Positions 36,682 to 44,678 of a stretch of 64,000 nucleotides of DNA are shown here, piece by piece; within the stretch, counting starts at the first letter, position 1; every line of letters starts with the position of its first letter. Position numbers and translations under genes: made by a program. The stretch is from Affinundibacterium seohonense (GTDB lineage Bacteria; Pseudomonadota; Gammaproteobacteria; Burkholderiales; Burkholderiaceae_D). The stretch lies in assembly GCF_014284305.1 (NCBI RefSeq), contig NZ_JACOFW010000015.1, positions 1 through 64,000 of the forward strand. Reading direction: 5' to 3'. A model generated the notes under the pieces. It made no database searches and was not told the origin of the DNA. It saw nothing but the letters and a program-made list of their open reading frames with translations.

Positions 36682-37131
36682 CTACTCTGAAGTCACTTCC
36701 ACCGTATGCTTGTTTAAGGCTTCAAATAAAATCGCGAGAGAATCCATAATCTGCGCATGCTTTTCTGCTGGAATGCTATCAAACACTTGAGCAGCATGCG
36801 TATTTAGCGCTTGCTCTAGTTTCTCAGCGCGTACCCGCCCCAGCGGTGTCAAACTCAATTGCACGCTGCGCTTATCAAGGTCGTGTGGAACTTTGGAAAC
36901 GACGCCATCACCGACCAGAGAATCGACGGCACGACTGATCCAGGCTTTGTCTAAAGAAAGGCGTTCAGCCAATGCTTGCTGTGTAATGCCATCGACTCTG
37001 AGTAATTCGGTCAACACATGACACTGGACATTGGAGGCACCGTCAACGCAAGAAGTTTGAGCACGCTGCGAGCGTACGAATAAGCGACTGACTTCTCTAA
37101 CTAAAGAACCTGAATTTGGTTTGGATGGCAT
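36682..37131 (-). CDS. MarR-family transcriptional regulator
   Basis: A 149-residue winged-helix repressor. The HTH (ITQQALAERLSLDKAWISRAVDSLVGDGVV) and wing (VPHDLDKRSVQLSLTPLG) match the family, with N- and C-terminal dimerisation helices. It faces away from the TonB-like protein gene. A perfect GTTGTC-AAA-GACAAC palindrome lies in the shared intergenic region and is the likely binding site for itself and perhaps that neighbour. The ligand is unknown; Cys28 and Cys37 could allow redox sensing, but this is speculation. Confidence 0.9.
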   Translation of the reverse strand: MPSKPNSGSLVREVSRLFVRSQRAQTSCVDGASNVQCHVLTELLRVDGITQQALAERLSLDKAWISRAVDSLVGDGVVSKVPHDLDKRSVQLSLTPLGRVRAEKLEQALNTHAAQVFDSIPAEKHAQIMDSLAILFEALNKHTVEVTSE

Positions 37132-37178
37132 AGCAAAGTAGGGATGTTAAGTGAAGACATCATATTACCTGAGTTTTA

Positions 37179-37193
37179 GTTGTCAAAGACAAC
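37179..37193. promoter_or_regulatory. Palindromic operator candidate for the MarR regulator
   Basis: GTTGTC (37179-37184), AAA, then GACAAC (37188-37193): a perfect 6+3+6 palindrome, 48 bases upstream of the marR-type gene and 131 bases from the divergent ATG. MarR-family sites are commonly palindromes of this size. Assignment is by position and symmetry only. Confidence 0.55.
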
Positions 37194-37323
37194 CAAATAA
37201 ACCCCAAATCCAGCACTTCTTCTGCAAATCCTTAGCTGCAATGCTTTGATACAAGCATTTTGCTCAGATTGCGGTATCCTTGCGAACTTCCATGGAAATG
37301 CAAAGCAATTTGAATCAGACCGC

Positions 37324-38178
37324 ATGAAGTTGTACACAGAATCAAAAGAGCGCGAGCTAGAAGAACAAGGTGTTATTCATATCGAATTGAGGATCAGACC
37401 ACGCCGTTTGATCGCGATTATGCTTGTGCTGTTGATGCATGGCGTATTTTTTTATTTGTTACTCAAAATCCGAGCAGATATTCAGAACGGCAAACCCGTT
37501 GCTGGTCCCATGATGTTCATTATGGACAAAATTAAACAAGTCAAAAAGGGCGAGCCCGAACCCAAAAAAGCTGCCGCCAAATCGAAGCCGATTAAATCTA
37601 AACCCGCCAAGAACACCATCGCCACGCCGCCAAATCCAGATGCGATTGTTGATCCAAATTTAGTAGCAGAGCCTCCCAAAAAATATGAAGATGTCGTACC
37701 TGATATGGCGGCAATGCTCAACGCTGCACGTGAGCGCCGGCAAAAAGCGGAAGCCAATGCGGCCAATGAAAATCGCACCGCAGAACAAGGTCAGCGTGGC
37801 CTAAGTCCACAGCAAGTCGCGGAAGCCAATGTGAAACGCAGTATGCAACAAGCAAGCGGGCAAGATGGCACCAGTGGTGTTTTTCAAATTGTCAGCAAGA
37901 GTGTACGGATAGGAACATTCACCTTCCGTGGCTGGAAGGTGAATAGCAATGGCTGGAAACAAACGATCGAAGTTGATGCTGGCGTCGGCGGTAACTTAGA
38001 TCTCGCAATGGTACGCAAAATGATAGAAATTATCCGTACCCACTACAAAGGTGACTTCCGCTGGGAATCGAGTCGCTTAGGTCGCGTCGTCAACCTCTCT
38101 GCGCGCATCGAGGATAGCGCTGAGTTGGAAGCTTTTATGCTGGAAGAGTTTCCCGAATTTGCTAAACCGAAACGCTGA
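37324..38178 (+). CDS. TonB-like single-span membrane protein of unknown function
   Basis: 284 residues from the ATG at 37324 (MKLYTESKER); the longest frame begins at a TTG at 37246. A short cytoplasmic head is followed by one membrane span at about 28-50, a Lys/Pro/Ala-rich linker (about 75-115: KPIKSKPAKNT), an Ala-rich helix, and a globular C-terminal domain from about 180 (GTFTFRGWKVNSNGWKQTIE). The layout is that of TonB/TolA-type periplasm-spanning proteins, but the C-terminal domain is not a TonB domain I recognise. It is divergent from the MarR gene and may be its target. Confidence 0.65.
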   Translation: MKLYTESKERELEEQGVIHIELRIRPRRLIAIMLVLLMHGVFFYLLLKIRADIQNGKPVAGPMMFIMDKIKQVKKGEPEPKKAAAKSKPIKSKPAKNTIATPPNPDAIVDPNLVAEPPKKYEDVVPDMAAMLNAARERRQKAEANAANENRTAEQGQRGLSPQQVAEANVKRSMQQASGQDGTSGVFQIVSKSVRIGTFTFRGWKVNSNGWKQTIEVDAGVGGNLDLAMVRKMIEIIRTHYKGDFRWESSRLGRVVNLSARIEDSAELEAFMLEEFPEFAKPKR

Positions 38179-38186
38179 TGCCAGAT

Positions 38187-38690
38187 TTAAGCTGGAAGTA
38201 AACTGCGAACTTTACGCCCACCAATCAAGCCCAACACTCGCCCTAAAAATGCGCCATTGATTACACCAAAAGTCGTGGCAATGCTGAGACTAAATGCCGA
38301 TTGTTGTGCTAACTCGGCATGCATCGCCAATCCCGCATTAAGGATGTATCGAGTAAGGAACATCCCCAAGATCAACATCAATGGCAACCAACTGCCGCGA
38401 ACGGTCATCAATCCACTCCCGTCATCATAGCTACCATCCGCACTAGACTGACGGCTGTAAAAGAGCCACGTACTCAACAACAAACTACTAAGCCACAATG
38501 CAAGCACTGCTGCTTGAAAGCCAAAGCTATTGTTTAAACTCAAGAGCGATAAACCTAACATCATCAGCGGTAAAATGACTAGGCGTTGCAACGACAGTTG
38601 GCGCGTCTTCGTTTGTTGATAGCCAATAAAACATAAAGTCGCCAATAAGAACCAAACCCAAACTGGTGTGTGTGTCAAAAACTGTGTCAT
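38187..38690 (-). CDS. DUF6622-like inner-membrane protein
   Basis: A 167-residue protein with about five hydrophobic segments. MTQFLTHTPVWVWFLLATLCFIG and the TKTRQLS motif after the first span fit the DUF6622 family of small membrane proteins of unknown function; the LLMLILGMFLTRYILN-type span and FLGRVLGLI near the end are also typical. It is convergent with the TonB-like protein gene, with only 8 bases between the stop codons. Confidence 0.7.
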   Translation of the reverse strand: MTQFLTHTPVWVWFLLATLCFIGYQQTKTRQLSLQRLVILPLMMLGLSLLSLNNSFGFQAAVLALWLSSLLLSTWLFYSRQSSADGSYDDGSGLMTVRGSWLPLMLILGMFLTRYILNAGLAMHAELAQQSAFSLSIATTFGVINGAFLGRVLGLIGGRKVRSLLPA

Positions 38691-38914
38691 TATTTTTCCT
38701 CTTTGAGAACAGGCAAATCGCTCAGTGATGCCACTGTGCCTGAATCGACTTAGTGAGCGGATAAAAAGCGACGAAGGCTGCCCAATTTGGTGTCAAAAGT
38801 TGCTGACGGGCGCGAATCGATTAGAAATCGATGCGCAAGGAAGCACAAAAGCCTGAAGCCGCCTGCGGTGTAGCCTGCTAAAATACTTAATCACCGCATT
38901 CCACGAGACTCAAC

Positions 38915-39376
38915 GTGATCAATCTACATCTAGGCAATATCGGACAAATTATTCAATTGGCAATTGCGCCAGTGTTTTTATTAACTGGTGTCGGCACCAA
39001 TCTCACCGTACTCACCAATCGTTTGGCGCGCATCATTGACCGCTCACGCGTAATTGAAGACGTCATCAATACCCAAGGCGCTAGCGGCTTGACACCGCAT
39101 ATGCGAATTGAGTTAGATGAACTGTATCAACGCTCACATTTGATCAATCGCGCCATCACCTTAAGCTCAACCTGTGCTCTATTGGTTTGTCTGGTGATTG
39201 CTGCCTTATTCTTAGGCGATGCCTTAGATCTGCACTTAGACCAAACGATAGCGGCTTTGTTTGTAGCAGCCGTGTTTGCCCTGATCGGAAGTTTTATCTA
39301 TTTCCTGCGCGAGATTTTTGTCGCGACAAAAACCTTGCGCCGTCAGCGTGAGCATGGGGTTAGCTTATTGCCATAG
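38915..39376 (+). CDS. DUF2721 family membrane protein
   Basis: 153 residues from a GTG start at 38915. An N-terminal hydrophobic helix (IIQLAIAPVFLLTGVGTNLTVLTNRLARIIDRSR) carries the DUF2721 signature, followed by a charged segment and two further spans (CALLVCLVIAALF; AALFVAAVFALIGSFIYFL). Function unknown. The region before it (38691-38914) has no gene. Confidence 0.85.
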   Translation: MINLHLGNIGQIIQLAIAPVFLLTGVGTNLTVLTNRLARIIDRSRVIEDVINTQGASGLTPHMRIELDELYQRSHLINRAITLSSTCALLVCLVIAALFLGDALDLHLDQTIAALFVAAVFALIGSFIYFLREIFVATKTLRRQREHGVSLLP

Positions 39377-39548
39377 GCTATAGCGCGTAGTACCTGCTGA
39401 TTTCTACAGTAGGAGTGAAAAAAACCACGATAAATCTCTGTTCTGTATTGCCCCTGCGTCGAAAATCTTGCTTTGCCGAAAATTTAAGGCACAATGGAAT
39501 TTCCCTATTGCATGTCGCTGCATGCGATGCCAATCTCAGGAGTAAGCA

Positions 39549-40055
39549 ATGATGTCCGTGCCCATCATTATCGATTTTGAAGCTTCAGGTTTTGGACAAG
39601 GCAGTTATCCAATTGAAGTCGGGTTTTCGGGGCGCCACGGTGAGGGTTGGTGCTCACTGATCCGTCCAGAAGACGAATGGTTACACTGGGATCAAGAAGC
39701 GGCACGGATGCATGGCATACCACGTGAAGTGCTAATAGAACGCGGCAATACCGCACAGTTCGTTGCCGAACAACTCAATTTCTTCCTCAGTGGGCGGACG
39801 GTTTATACCGACGGTTGGGGTCAAGATTATGTTTGGATGGCACGCTTGTTCGACGCAGCAGACATGACACCCAAGTTTAAACTCATAGACTTATTTGAAA
39901 TTATCGAAGAATCCCAATTGCCGCAGTGGGAGTCAACCAAAGACCAAATTACCAAAGAGCTCTGCGTCGCCAGGCATCGCGCCAGCAGTGATGCGCGAGT
40001 TTTACAACTGACATGGCTCCGAACTTACGATGAGGCAAAGAAACAGACTGTATAA
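39549..40055 (+). CDS. DEDDh-type 3'-5' exonuclease-like protein
   Basis: A 168-residue soluble protein with an RNase H-like exonuclease pattern: Asp/Glu in PIIIDFEASG (motif I), the conserved Asp in TDGWGQDYVWMARLFDA (motif II) and His/Asp in ARHRASSDARVL (motif III, His-x4-Asp). It could trim DNA or RNA 3' ends in the manner of DnaQ/oligoribonuclease relatives, but the substrate is unknown. An AGGAG ribosome binding site precedes the double ATG. It lies 61 bases upstream of uvrD in the same direction. Confidence 0.8.
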   Translation: MMSVPIIIDFEASGFGQGSYPIEVGFSGRHGEGWCSLIRPEDEWLHWDQEAARMHGIPREVLIERGNTAQFVAEQLNFFLSGRTVYTDGWGQDYVWMARLFDAADMTPKFKLIDLFEIIEESQLPQWESTKDQITKELCVARHRASSDARVLQLTWLRTYDEAKKQTV

Positions 40056-40104
40056 AAAATCAGTCTTTTTCGATCTCATCAGTTTTTCAATCTAAACACT
40101 CCCG

Positions 40105-40116
40105 TATAATATCGGG
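40105..40116 (+). promoter_or_regulatory. -10 element directly before uvrD (leaderless promoter candidate)
   Basis: A perfect TATAAT at 40105-40110 ends six bases before the uvrD ATG at 40117, so transcription would begin at or next to the start codon. There is no Shine-Dalgarno sequence in between. The -35 region (TTTTTC-like) is weak. Confidence 0.5.
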
Positions 40117-42393
40117 ATGCAAAATCTCCTACATAATCTCAATCCAGAGCAGCTCGCTGCCGTCACGCTACCTGCTCAATCTGCCTTAATTTTGGCTGGC
40201 GCTGGCTCCGGCAAAACTCGCGTACTGACAACGCGTATCGCTTGGTTAATACAAACCGGACAGATCTCGCCCAATGGCGTGCTAGCGGTGACCTTTACCA
40301 ATAAATCGGCAAAAGAAATGCTGACGCGTTTATCGGCAATGTTACCGATCAATACGCGTGGTATGTGGATAGGGACGTTTCACGGCCTATGTAATCGTTT
40401 ATTGCGCGCGCATCATCGCGATGCGGGCTTGCCGCAGACCTTTCAAATTTTAGATTCCGGCGATCAGCTTTCATTTATTAAACGTCTGTTAAAGGCGAAT
40501 AATATTGATGATGAAAAGTATCCGCCTAAGACCTTGATGTACTTCATCAATAGCGCCAAAGATCAGGGTTTGCGCGCAGCGGCAGTCGATGCCTATGATG
40601 ATTTCAATCGAAAAATGGTGGCTTTGTATGATCTCTACGATCTGCAATGTCAGCGCGAAGGTGTAGTCGATTTTGCCGAACTCTTGTTGCGCACTTACGA
40701 GTTACTCAGTCGTAATCAACCATTACGCGAACACTATCAGTCACGCTTTAAGCATATCTTGGTCGACGAGTTTCAAGATACCAATGATCTGCAATACAAG
40801 TGGTTAAAGTTGATGGCGGGCACGCATGGTGCGGTGTTTGCGGTTGGCGACGATGATCAAAGTATCTATGCTTTCCGTGGTGCGAATGTCGGCAACATGT
40901 CGGCGTTTGAAAAAGAATTTCGCGTAGAAAATTTGATTAAGCTGGAACAAAATTATCGTTCCCATGGTCATATTCTGGATACCGCGAACGCCTTGATTGA
41001 GCACAATAGCAAACGCCTGGGTAAAAATTTACGGACTGATGCCGGACATGGTGAGTTGGTCAGAATCTTTGAAGCCAGCAGCGATATACAAGAAGCGCAA
41101 TGGATCACTGAAGAAGCAAAAAATCTGATTCGCGAGGGTTTGGAGCGCAGTCAGATTGCGATTCTGTATCGTTCGAATGCGCAGTCACGCGTAATTGAAC
41201 ATGCTTTGTTTTCAGCGAATGTGCCGTATCGAGTTTATGGAGGTCAGCGTTACTTCGATCGAGCCGAAGTGAAACACGCGATTGCCTATTTGCAGCTAAT
41301 GGACAATCCGCACAACGATTCAGCATTTTTACGTGTGGTGAATTTCCCTACCCGTGGGATTGGCGCTCGATCAATTGAGCAATTACAAGACGCCGCCCGA
41401 CAATACAATATTTCACTGTATGCTGCGGTGCCATATGTGGCTGGCAAAGCTGGTTCTTCCTTAGGCAATTTCGTCAAGCTGATAGAAGGCGCGCGTTTTG
41501 AAACGCAGAATTTGCCTTTGCCAGAAATGGTGCAGGTGGTATTAGATATCAGCACTTTGCTCACGCATTATCAGACCGAAAAAGAAGGCGCAGATCGTAT
41601 AGAAAACTTGGAACAATTGGTGAATGCGGCAACCCTGTTCGTGTCCGAAGAAGGTTTCGGACACAATGCGCCTGCGTTGGCAGGTCCCGCCTCCAGACCT
41701 GCAAGTAGCTTGATTGCGAACGATCAAGGGGTAGAGATTATCGATGCTGATGCAGCCTTACCAACCGTGATGTCACCCTTGTCAGCGTTCCTGTCACATG
41801 CTTCTTTAGAAGCCGGTGATAATCAGGCGCAAGTCGGGCAAGATGCTTTGCAATTGATGACAGTACATGCGGCCAAAGGCTTAGAGTTTGATGCGGTCTT
41901 CATCGGTGGTTTGGAAGAAGGCTTATTCCCGCACGAAAATAGTAGTCAGGAAGAATCGGGCGTGGAAGAAGAACGACGATTAATGTATGTCGCAATCACG
42001 CGCGCGCGTCAACGATTGTATATGACCTTTTCGCAAACACGGATGTTGCATGGACAAACACGTTACAACATGCGCTCACGCTTCTTCGATGAAATGCCAG
42101 AAGCATCATTGAAATGGCTATCACCGAAGATTCAACCAACTTGGTTCGCGCGCCCCAAATCAGCATGGGACGATGCACCCGAATCTGGTGCCAATGCGAT
42201 CGCCCAACATTTGACCAAACATCAGGTAACGAGCGGTTGGCGGATAGGCGAAAACGTCGCTCATGCGAAGTTTGGTGAAGGCGTAATTGTGAATATCGAA
42301 GGTAGCGGCAGCAACGCGCGTGCGCATATCAATTTTGGCAAATTCGGAATGAAATTACTCGATTTGAGTATTGCGAAGTTAGAGAAATGTTGA
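40117..42393 (+). CDS. uvrD: UvrD-type superfamily 1 DNA helicase
   Basis: A 758-residue 3'-5' helicase of nucleotide excision and mismatch repair. N-terminal LNPEQLAAVTLP (Q motif), Walker A GAGSGKT at residues 28-34, TFTNKSAKEM (Ia), DEFQDTN (Walker B, II), GDDDQSIYAFRGA (III), LEQNYRS (IV), VHAAKGLEFD (V) and EERRLMYVAITRAR (VI) are all present. A C-terminal Tudor-like tail (VAHAKFGEGVIVNIEGSG) would contact RNA polymerase. The start matches other UvrD proteins. A TATAAT sits only six bases upstream, suggesting a leaderless mRNA. Confidence 0.96.
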   Translation: MQNLLHNLNPEQLAAVTLPAQSALILAGAGSGKTRVLTTRIAWLIQTGQISPNGVLAVTFTNKSAKEMLTRLSAMLPINTRGMWIGTFHGLCNRLLRAHHRDAGLPQTFQILDSGDQLSFIKRLLKANNIDDEKYPPKTLMYFINSAKDQGLRAAAVDAYDDFNRKMVALYDLYDLQCQREGVVDFAELLLRTYELLSRNQPLREHYQSRFKHILVDEFQDTNDLQYKWLKLMAGTHGAVFAVGDDDQSIYAFRGANVGNMSAFEKEFRVENLIKLEQNYRSHGHILDTANALIEHNSKRLGKNLRTDAGHGELVRIFEASSDIQEAQWITEEAKNLIREGLERSQIAILYRSNAQSRVIEHALFSANVPYRVYGGQRYFDRAEVKHAIAYLQLMDNPHNDSAFLRVVNFPTRGIGARSIEQLQDAARQYNISLYAAVPYVAGKAGSSLGNFVKLIEGARFETQNLPLPEMVQVVLDISTLLTHYQTEKEGADRIENLEQLVNAATLFVSEEGFGHNAPALAGPASRPASSLIANDQGVEIIDADAALPTVMSPLSAFLSHASLEAGDNQAQVGQDALQLMTVHAAKGLEFDAVFIGGLEEGLFPHENSSQEESGVEEERRLMYVAITRARQRLYMTFSQTRMLHGQTRYNMRSRFFDEMPEASLKWLSPKIQPTWFARPKSAWDDAPESGANAIAQHLTKHQVTSGWRIGENVAHAKFGEGVIVNIEGSGSNARAHINFGKFGMKLLDLSIAKLEKC

Positions 42394-42401
42394 TGCGCAA
42401 G

Positions 42402-42435
42402 TGATGAAATCTGCAGCGATTTGCCGATTTCATCA
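42402..42435. terminator. Hairpin between convergent uvrD and coq7
   Basis: TGATGAAATC (42402-42411) pairs with GATTTCATCA (42426-42435) over a 14-base loop. There is no T-run after it on either strand, so termination strength is uncertain, but its position between two convergent genes suits that role. Confidence 0.45.
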
Positions 42436-42456
42436 GCGTCATGCTAGTAATGTCAC

Positions 42457-43089
42457 CTAGATACGATAAGCCGTGGTCGTCATCACTTTTGCCATCGCTT
42501 GCATCAGGACTTTGACTGGCGCGGGTAAGTCAACAGCACCTAATTCTCCCGCCGCTGCGCCATGTGCAATTTCATCTAAGCGCATTTGCTCAACAATGGC
42601 GCGCGATTTTTCGTCTTGTGCCGGTAGTTCTTTCAGATGACTTGCGAGATGGGCTTCGACTTGTTTCTCAGTTTCCACCACAAAACCCAGACTGATAGCA
42701 TCACCGCAGCGCCCGGCAATCAAGCCACATGCGTAAGCACCAACATACCAGATAGGATTGAGCACACTAGGATGGGAATTAAGCTGCTGTAGACGTTCAG
42801 CAGTCCAAGCTAAGTGATCTTCTTCTTCAATGCTAGAACGGGCAAATTGTCGTTTCACATCTTCCGATTTAGAAAAAACCGCTTGCGAGTCGTACAAGGC
42901 TTGCGCGCAAATTTCACCCACATGATTCACTCGCATCAACCCGGCGCTATGTTTTTGCTCTGTCTCGGATAAGCTGGCGTCTTCACAGGTATTGCCAGGA
43001 TTACGACGGGAAGCGCGCGCCTGCCCTGAGATGACGCGTAGGGCACGGTCAAAATTAATCAACAATTGATCAGTAGTTTTAATAAACAT
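42457..43089 (-). CDS. coq7: 3-demethoxyubiquinol 3-hydroxylase (Coq7)
   Basis: A 210-residue di-iron hydroxylase for the late step of ubiquinone synthesis, found in bacteria lacking UbiF. The start is set at the ATG at 43089 (MFIKTTDQLLINFDRALR); the upstream 72 codons of the longest frame are hydrophobic noise from the intergenic region. Iron ligands come from NHVGEICAQAL, SSIEEEDHLAW (Glu-x2-His) and the second half VVETEKQVEAHL and RLDEIAHG. It is convergent with uvrD. Confidence 0.95.
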   Translation of the reverse strand: MFIKTTDQLLINFDRALRVISGQARASRRNPGNTCEDASLSETEQKHSAGLMRVNHVGEICAQALYDSQAVFSKSEDVKRQFARSSIEEEDHLAWTAERLQQLNSHPSVLNPIWYVGAYACGLIAGRCGDAISLGFVVETEKQVEAHLASHLKELPAQDEKSRAIVEQMRLDEIAHGAAAGELGAVDLPAPVKVLMQAMAKVMTTTAYRI

Positions 43090-43152
43090 GGTGCAGGATG
43101 AAAATAGCGAAAGAAGATCAATTGTAATGTACTTAGTGGCAAAATTAAGCGT

Positions 43153-43178
43153 AAAACCTTGTGTTAAGACAAGGTTTT
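43153..43178. promoter_or_regulatory. Perfect hairpin in the coq7/porin intergenic region
   Basis: AAAACCTTGT (43153-43162) and ACAAGGTTTT (43169-43178) form a 10-bp perfect stem with a six-base loop. It lies in the 368-base divergent region between coq7 and the porin gene. The flanking GCG/AAAA runs make it a possible bidirectional terminator separating two promoters, or an operator. Confidence 0.5.
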
Positions 43179-43268
43179 GCGTTAACAGAAAAATTATACT
43201 GATGACAGTTTTTTTGAGCGTTTTTGGTGCTTTGTTGTTGCAATGCCACATAAAATTTGAATATGTTC

Positions 43269-43274
43269 TATAAT
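43269..43274 (+). promoter_or_regulatory. Candidate -10 box of the porin gene
   Basis: TATAAT, an exact sigma-70 -10 hexamer, 184 bases upstream of the porin ATG. No convincing -35 was found at 16-18 bases, and the resulting leader would be long. The rest of the leader up to the GGAGAG ribosome binding site shows no gene. Confidence 0.4.
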
Positions 43275-43457
43275 AGCGCAATTCTCTTTGCCCAAAACGG
43301 TGCAATTTGTTCCAATCGCACTTAGCATACGAGGCAAGAAGTTGTCATGGTTTTTGAGTATTTGACACTTACAAGAGACGAGAATTTAGATTGATGTAGG
43401 GTAATTGCCCCCCATCAATCCATAAAAAAGATTTATTAACCTTTGGAGAGTTTTTCG

Positions 43458-44522
43458 ATGAAAAAATCACTTATCGCTTTCGCAGTATTGGGTGCATTTG
43501 CATCCGCAGCTTCTGCACAATCATCTGTTGTGTTATATGGTGTAATCGATGCATCTACATCTCACATGACTAACCAATCCGCTACTGGCGGCAAAAAATG
43601 GTCACTGGATGCTAGCAATTTGTCTTCTTCCCGTTGGGGCCTGAAAGGCACTGAAGATCTGGGCAATGGTTTGAAAGCAAATTTCAACTTAGAAAGCTCT
43701 TTGAACGTTGACACAGGTACAGCAGGTAATTTATTTGACCGCAATGCATCTGTTGGTTTGTCTGGTGACTTCGGTACAGTCAACGTTGGTCGTCAAACTA
43801 ATTTGGCATACGACACATTGGTTCAAGTGGATCCATTGAACGTAGCCCACGTTGGCACTAACCCAAACATCGCTTTGGGCGCATTGAACAACGTTGGTTT
43901 GTTCGGTACTCACGGTACTAGCGTTGGTGTTACTTCTCCAACACGCCAAAACAATTCTGTGAAATATGCATTCCCATCCGTATTGGGCGGCATCAATTTC
44001 GGCGCAATGTATGGTTTCGGTGAAAAAACTGGCGATGCATCTGCTAGCTCATACATGGGTGCTTCTGCTGGCTTCAGCCAAAATGGTTTGACAGCAGTTT
44101 TCTCCTATAGCCAATTGAAAGACGCGACAAATAGTTCGACATTGCGTTCTTACACAGGCGGTGCGAAGTTTGTTGTTAATAGTGATTTCACAGTAAAAGT
44201 GACTTACGCTGAAAACGAATTGAACACAACCGGCCGTAATATCAGTGTGCTCGGCGTTGGTGTTGACTATGCAGTCGCTCCACAAACAACATTGACAGCA
44301 GCTTACTACGCTAACCGTCGCTCTGGCGATGTCAAAGGTAAAGCAGACCAATTCGTTGGTGTTGCTAAATATGCTTTGAGCAAGCGTACAGCCTTCTACG
44401 GTTCTTTCTCTTACGCTAAAGCAGATTCTAAAGCGACTAAAGACCAAGAATTGGGCTTGTTCATCGGTGCTGGCAATAAGACAGCAACGCGTACTACAGT
44501 TGGTGTATTGCACTCATTCTAA
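43458..44522 (+). CDS. General porin (Gram-negative porin, OmpC-like, Burkholderiales type)
   Basis: 354 residues from the ATG at 43458 (MKKSLIAFAVLGAFASAASA), preceded by GGAGAG; the longest frame starts at a TTG. The signal peptide is cleaved after SAQ-like Ala, and the mature protein begins QSSVVLYGVIDA, the standard opening strand of betaproteobacterial trimeric porins. SRWGLKGTEDLGNGLKANF and the terminal aromatic in VGVLHSF are also typical. It forms a 16-strand channel for small hydrophilic solutes. Codon choice is strongly biased (TTG, GGT, GCA/GCT), as in highly expressed genes. A strong terminator follows. Confidence 0.95.
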   Translation: MKKSLIAFAVLGAFASAASAQSSVVLYGVIDASTSHMTNQSATGGKKWSLDASNLSSSRWGLKGTEDLGNGLKANFNLESSLNVDTGTAGNLFDRNASVGLSGDFGTVNVGRQTNLAYDTLVQVDPLNVAHVGTNPNIALGALNNVGLFGTHGTSVGVTSPTRQNNSVKYAFPSVLGGINFGAMYGFGEKTGDASASSYMGASAGFSQNGLTAVFSYSQLKDATNSSTLRSYTGGAKFVVNSDFTVKVTYAENELNTTGRNISVLGVGVDYAVAPQTTLTAAYYANRRSGDVKGKADQFVGVAKYALSKRTAFYGSFSYAKADSKATKDQELGLFIGAGNKTATRTTVGVLHSF

Positions 44523-44545
44523 TCTTCACCGTTTAGAATCAACTT

Positions 44546-44575
44546 TAAAAAGACTGCCTCGGCAGTCTTTTTTTA
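44546..44575 (+). terminator. Intrinsic terminator of the porin gene
   Basis: AAAAAGACTGCC and GGCAGTCTTTTTTT pair around a two-base TC loop, 24 bases after the porin stop codon. Strong stem with a long T-run. Confidence 0.92.
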
Positions 44576-44678
44576 TTGCTATTTTGAACTAAACACCATT
44601 CCTCTGTTCTAAGAACATCCTCTCAAGAGCTTACTAAGTTTAGTATCTCTTATCTCAATTATTAATTTTAATCAGCTT

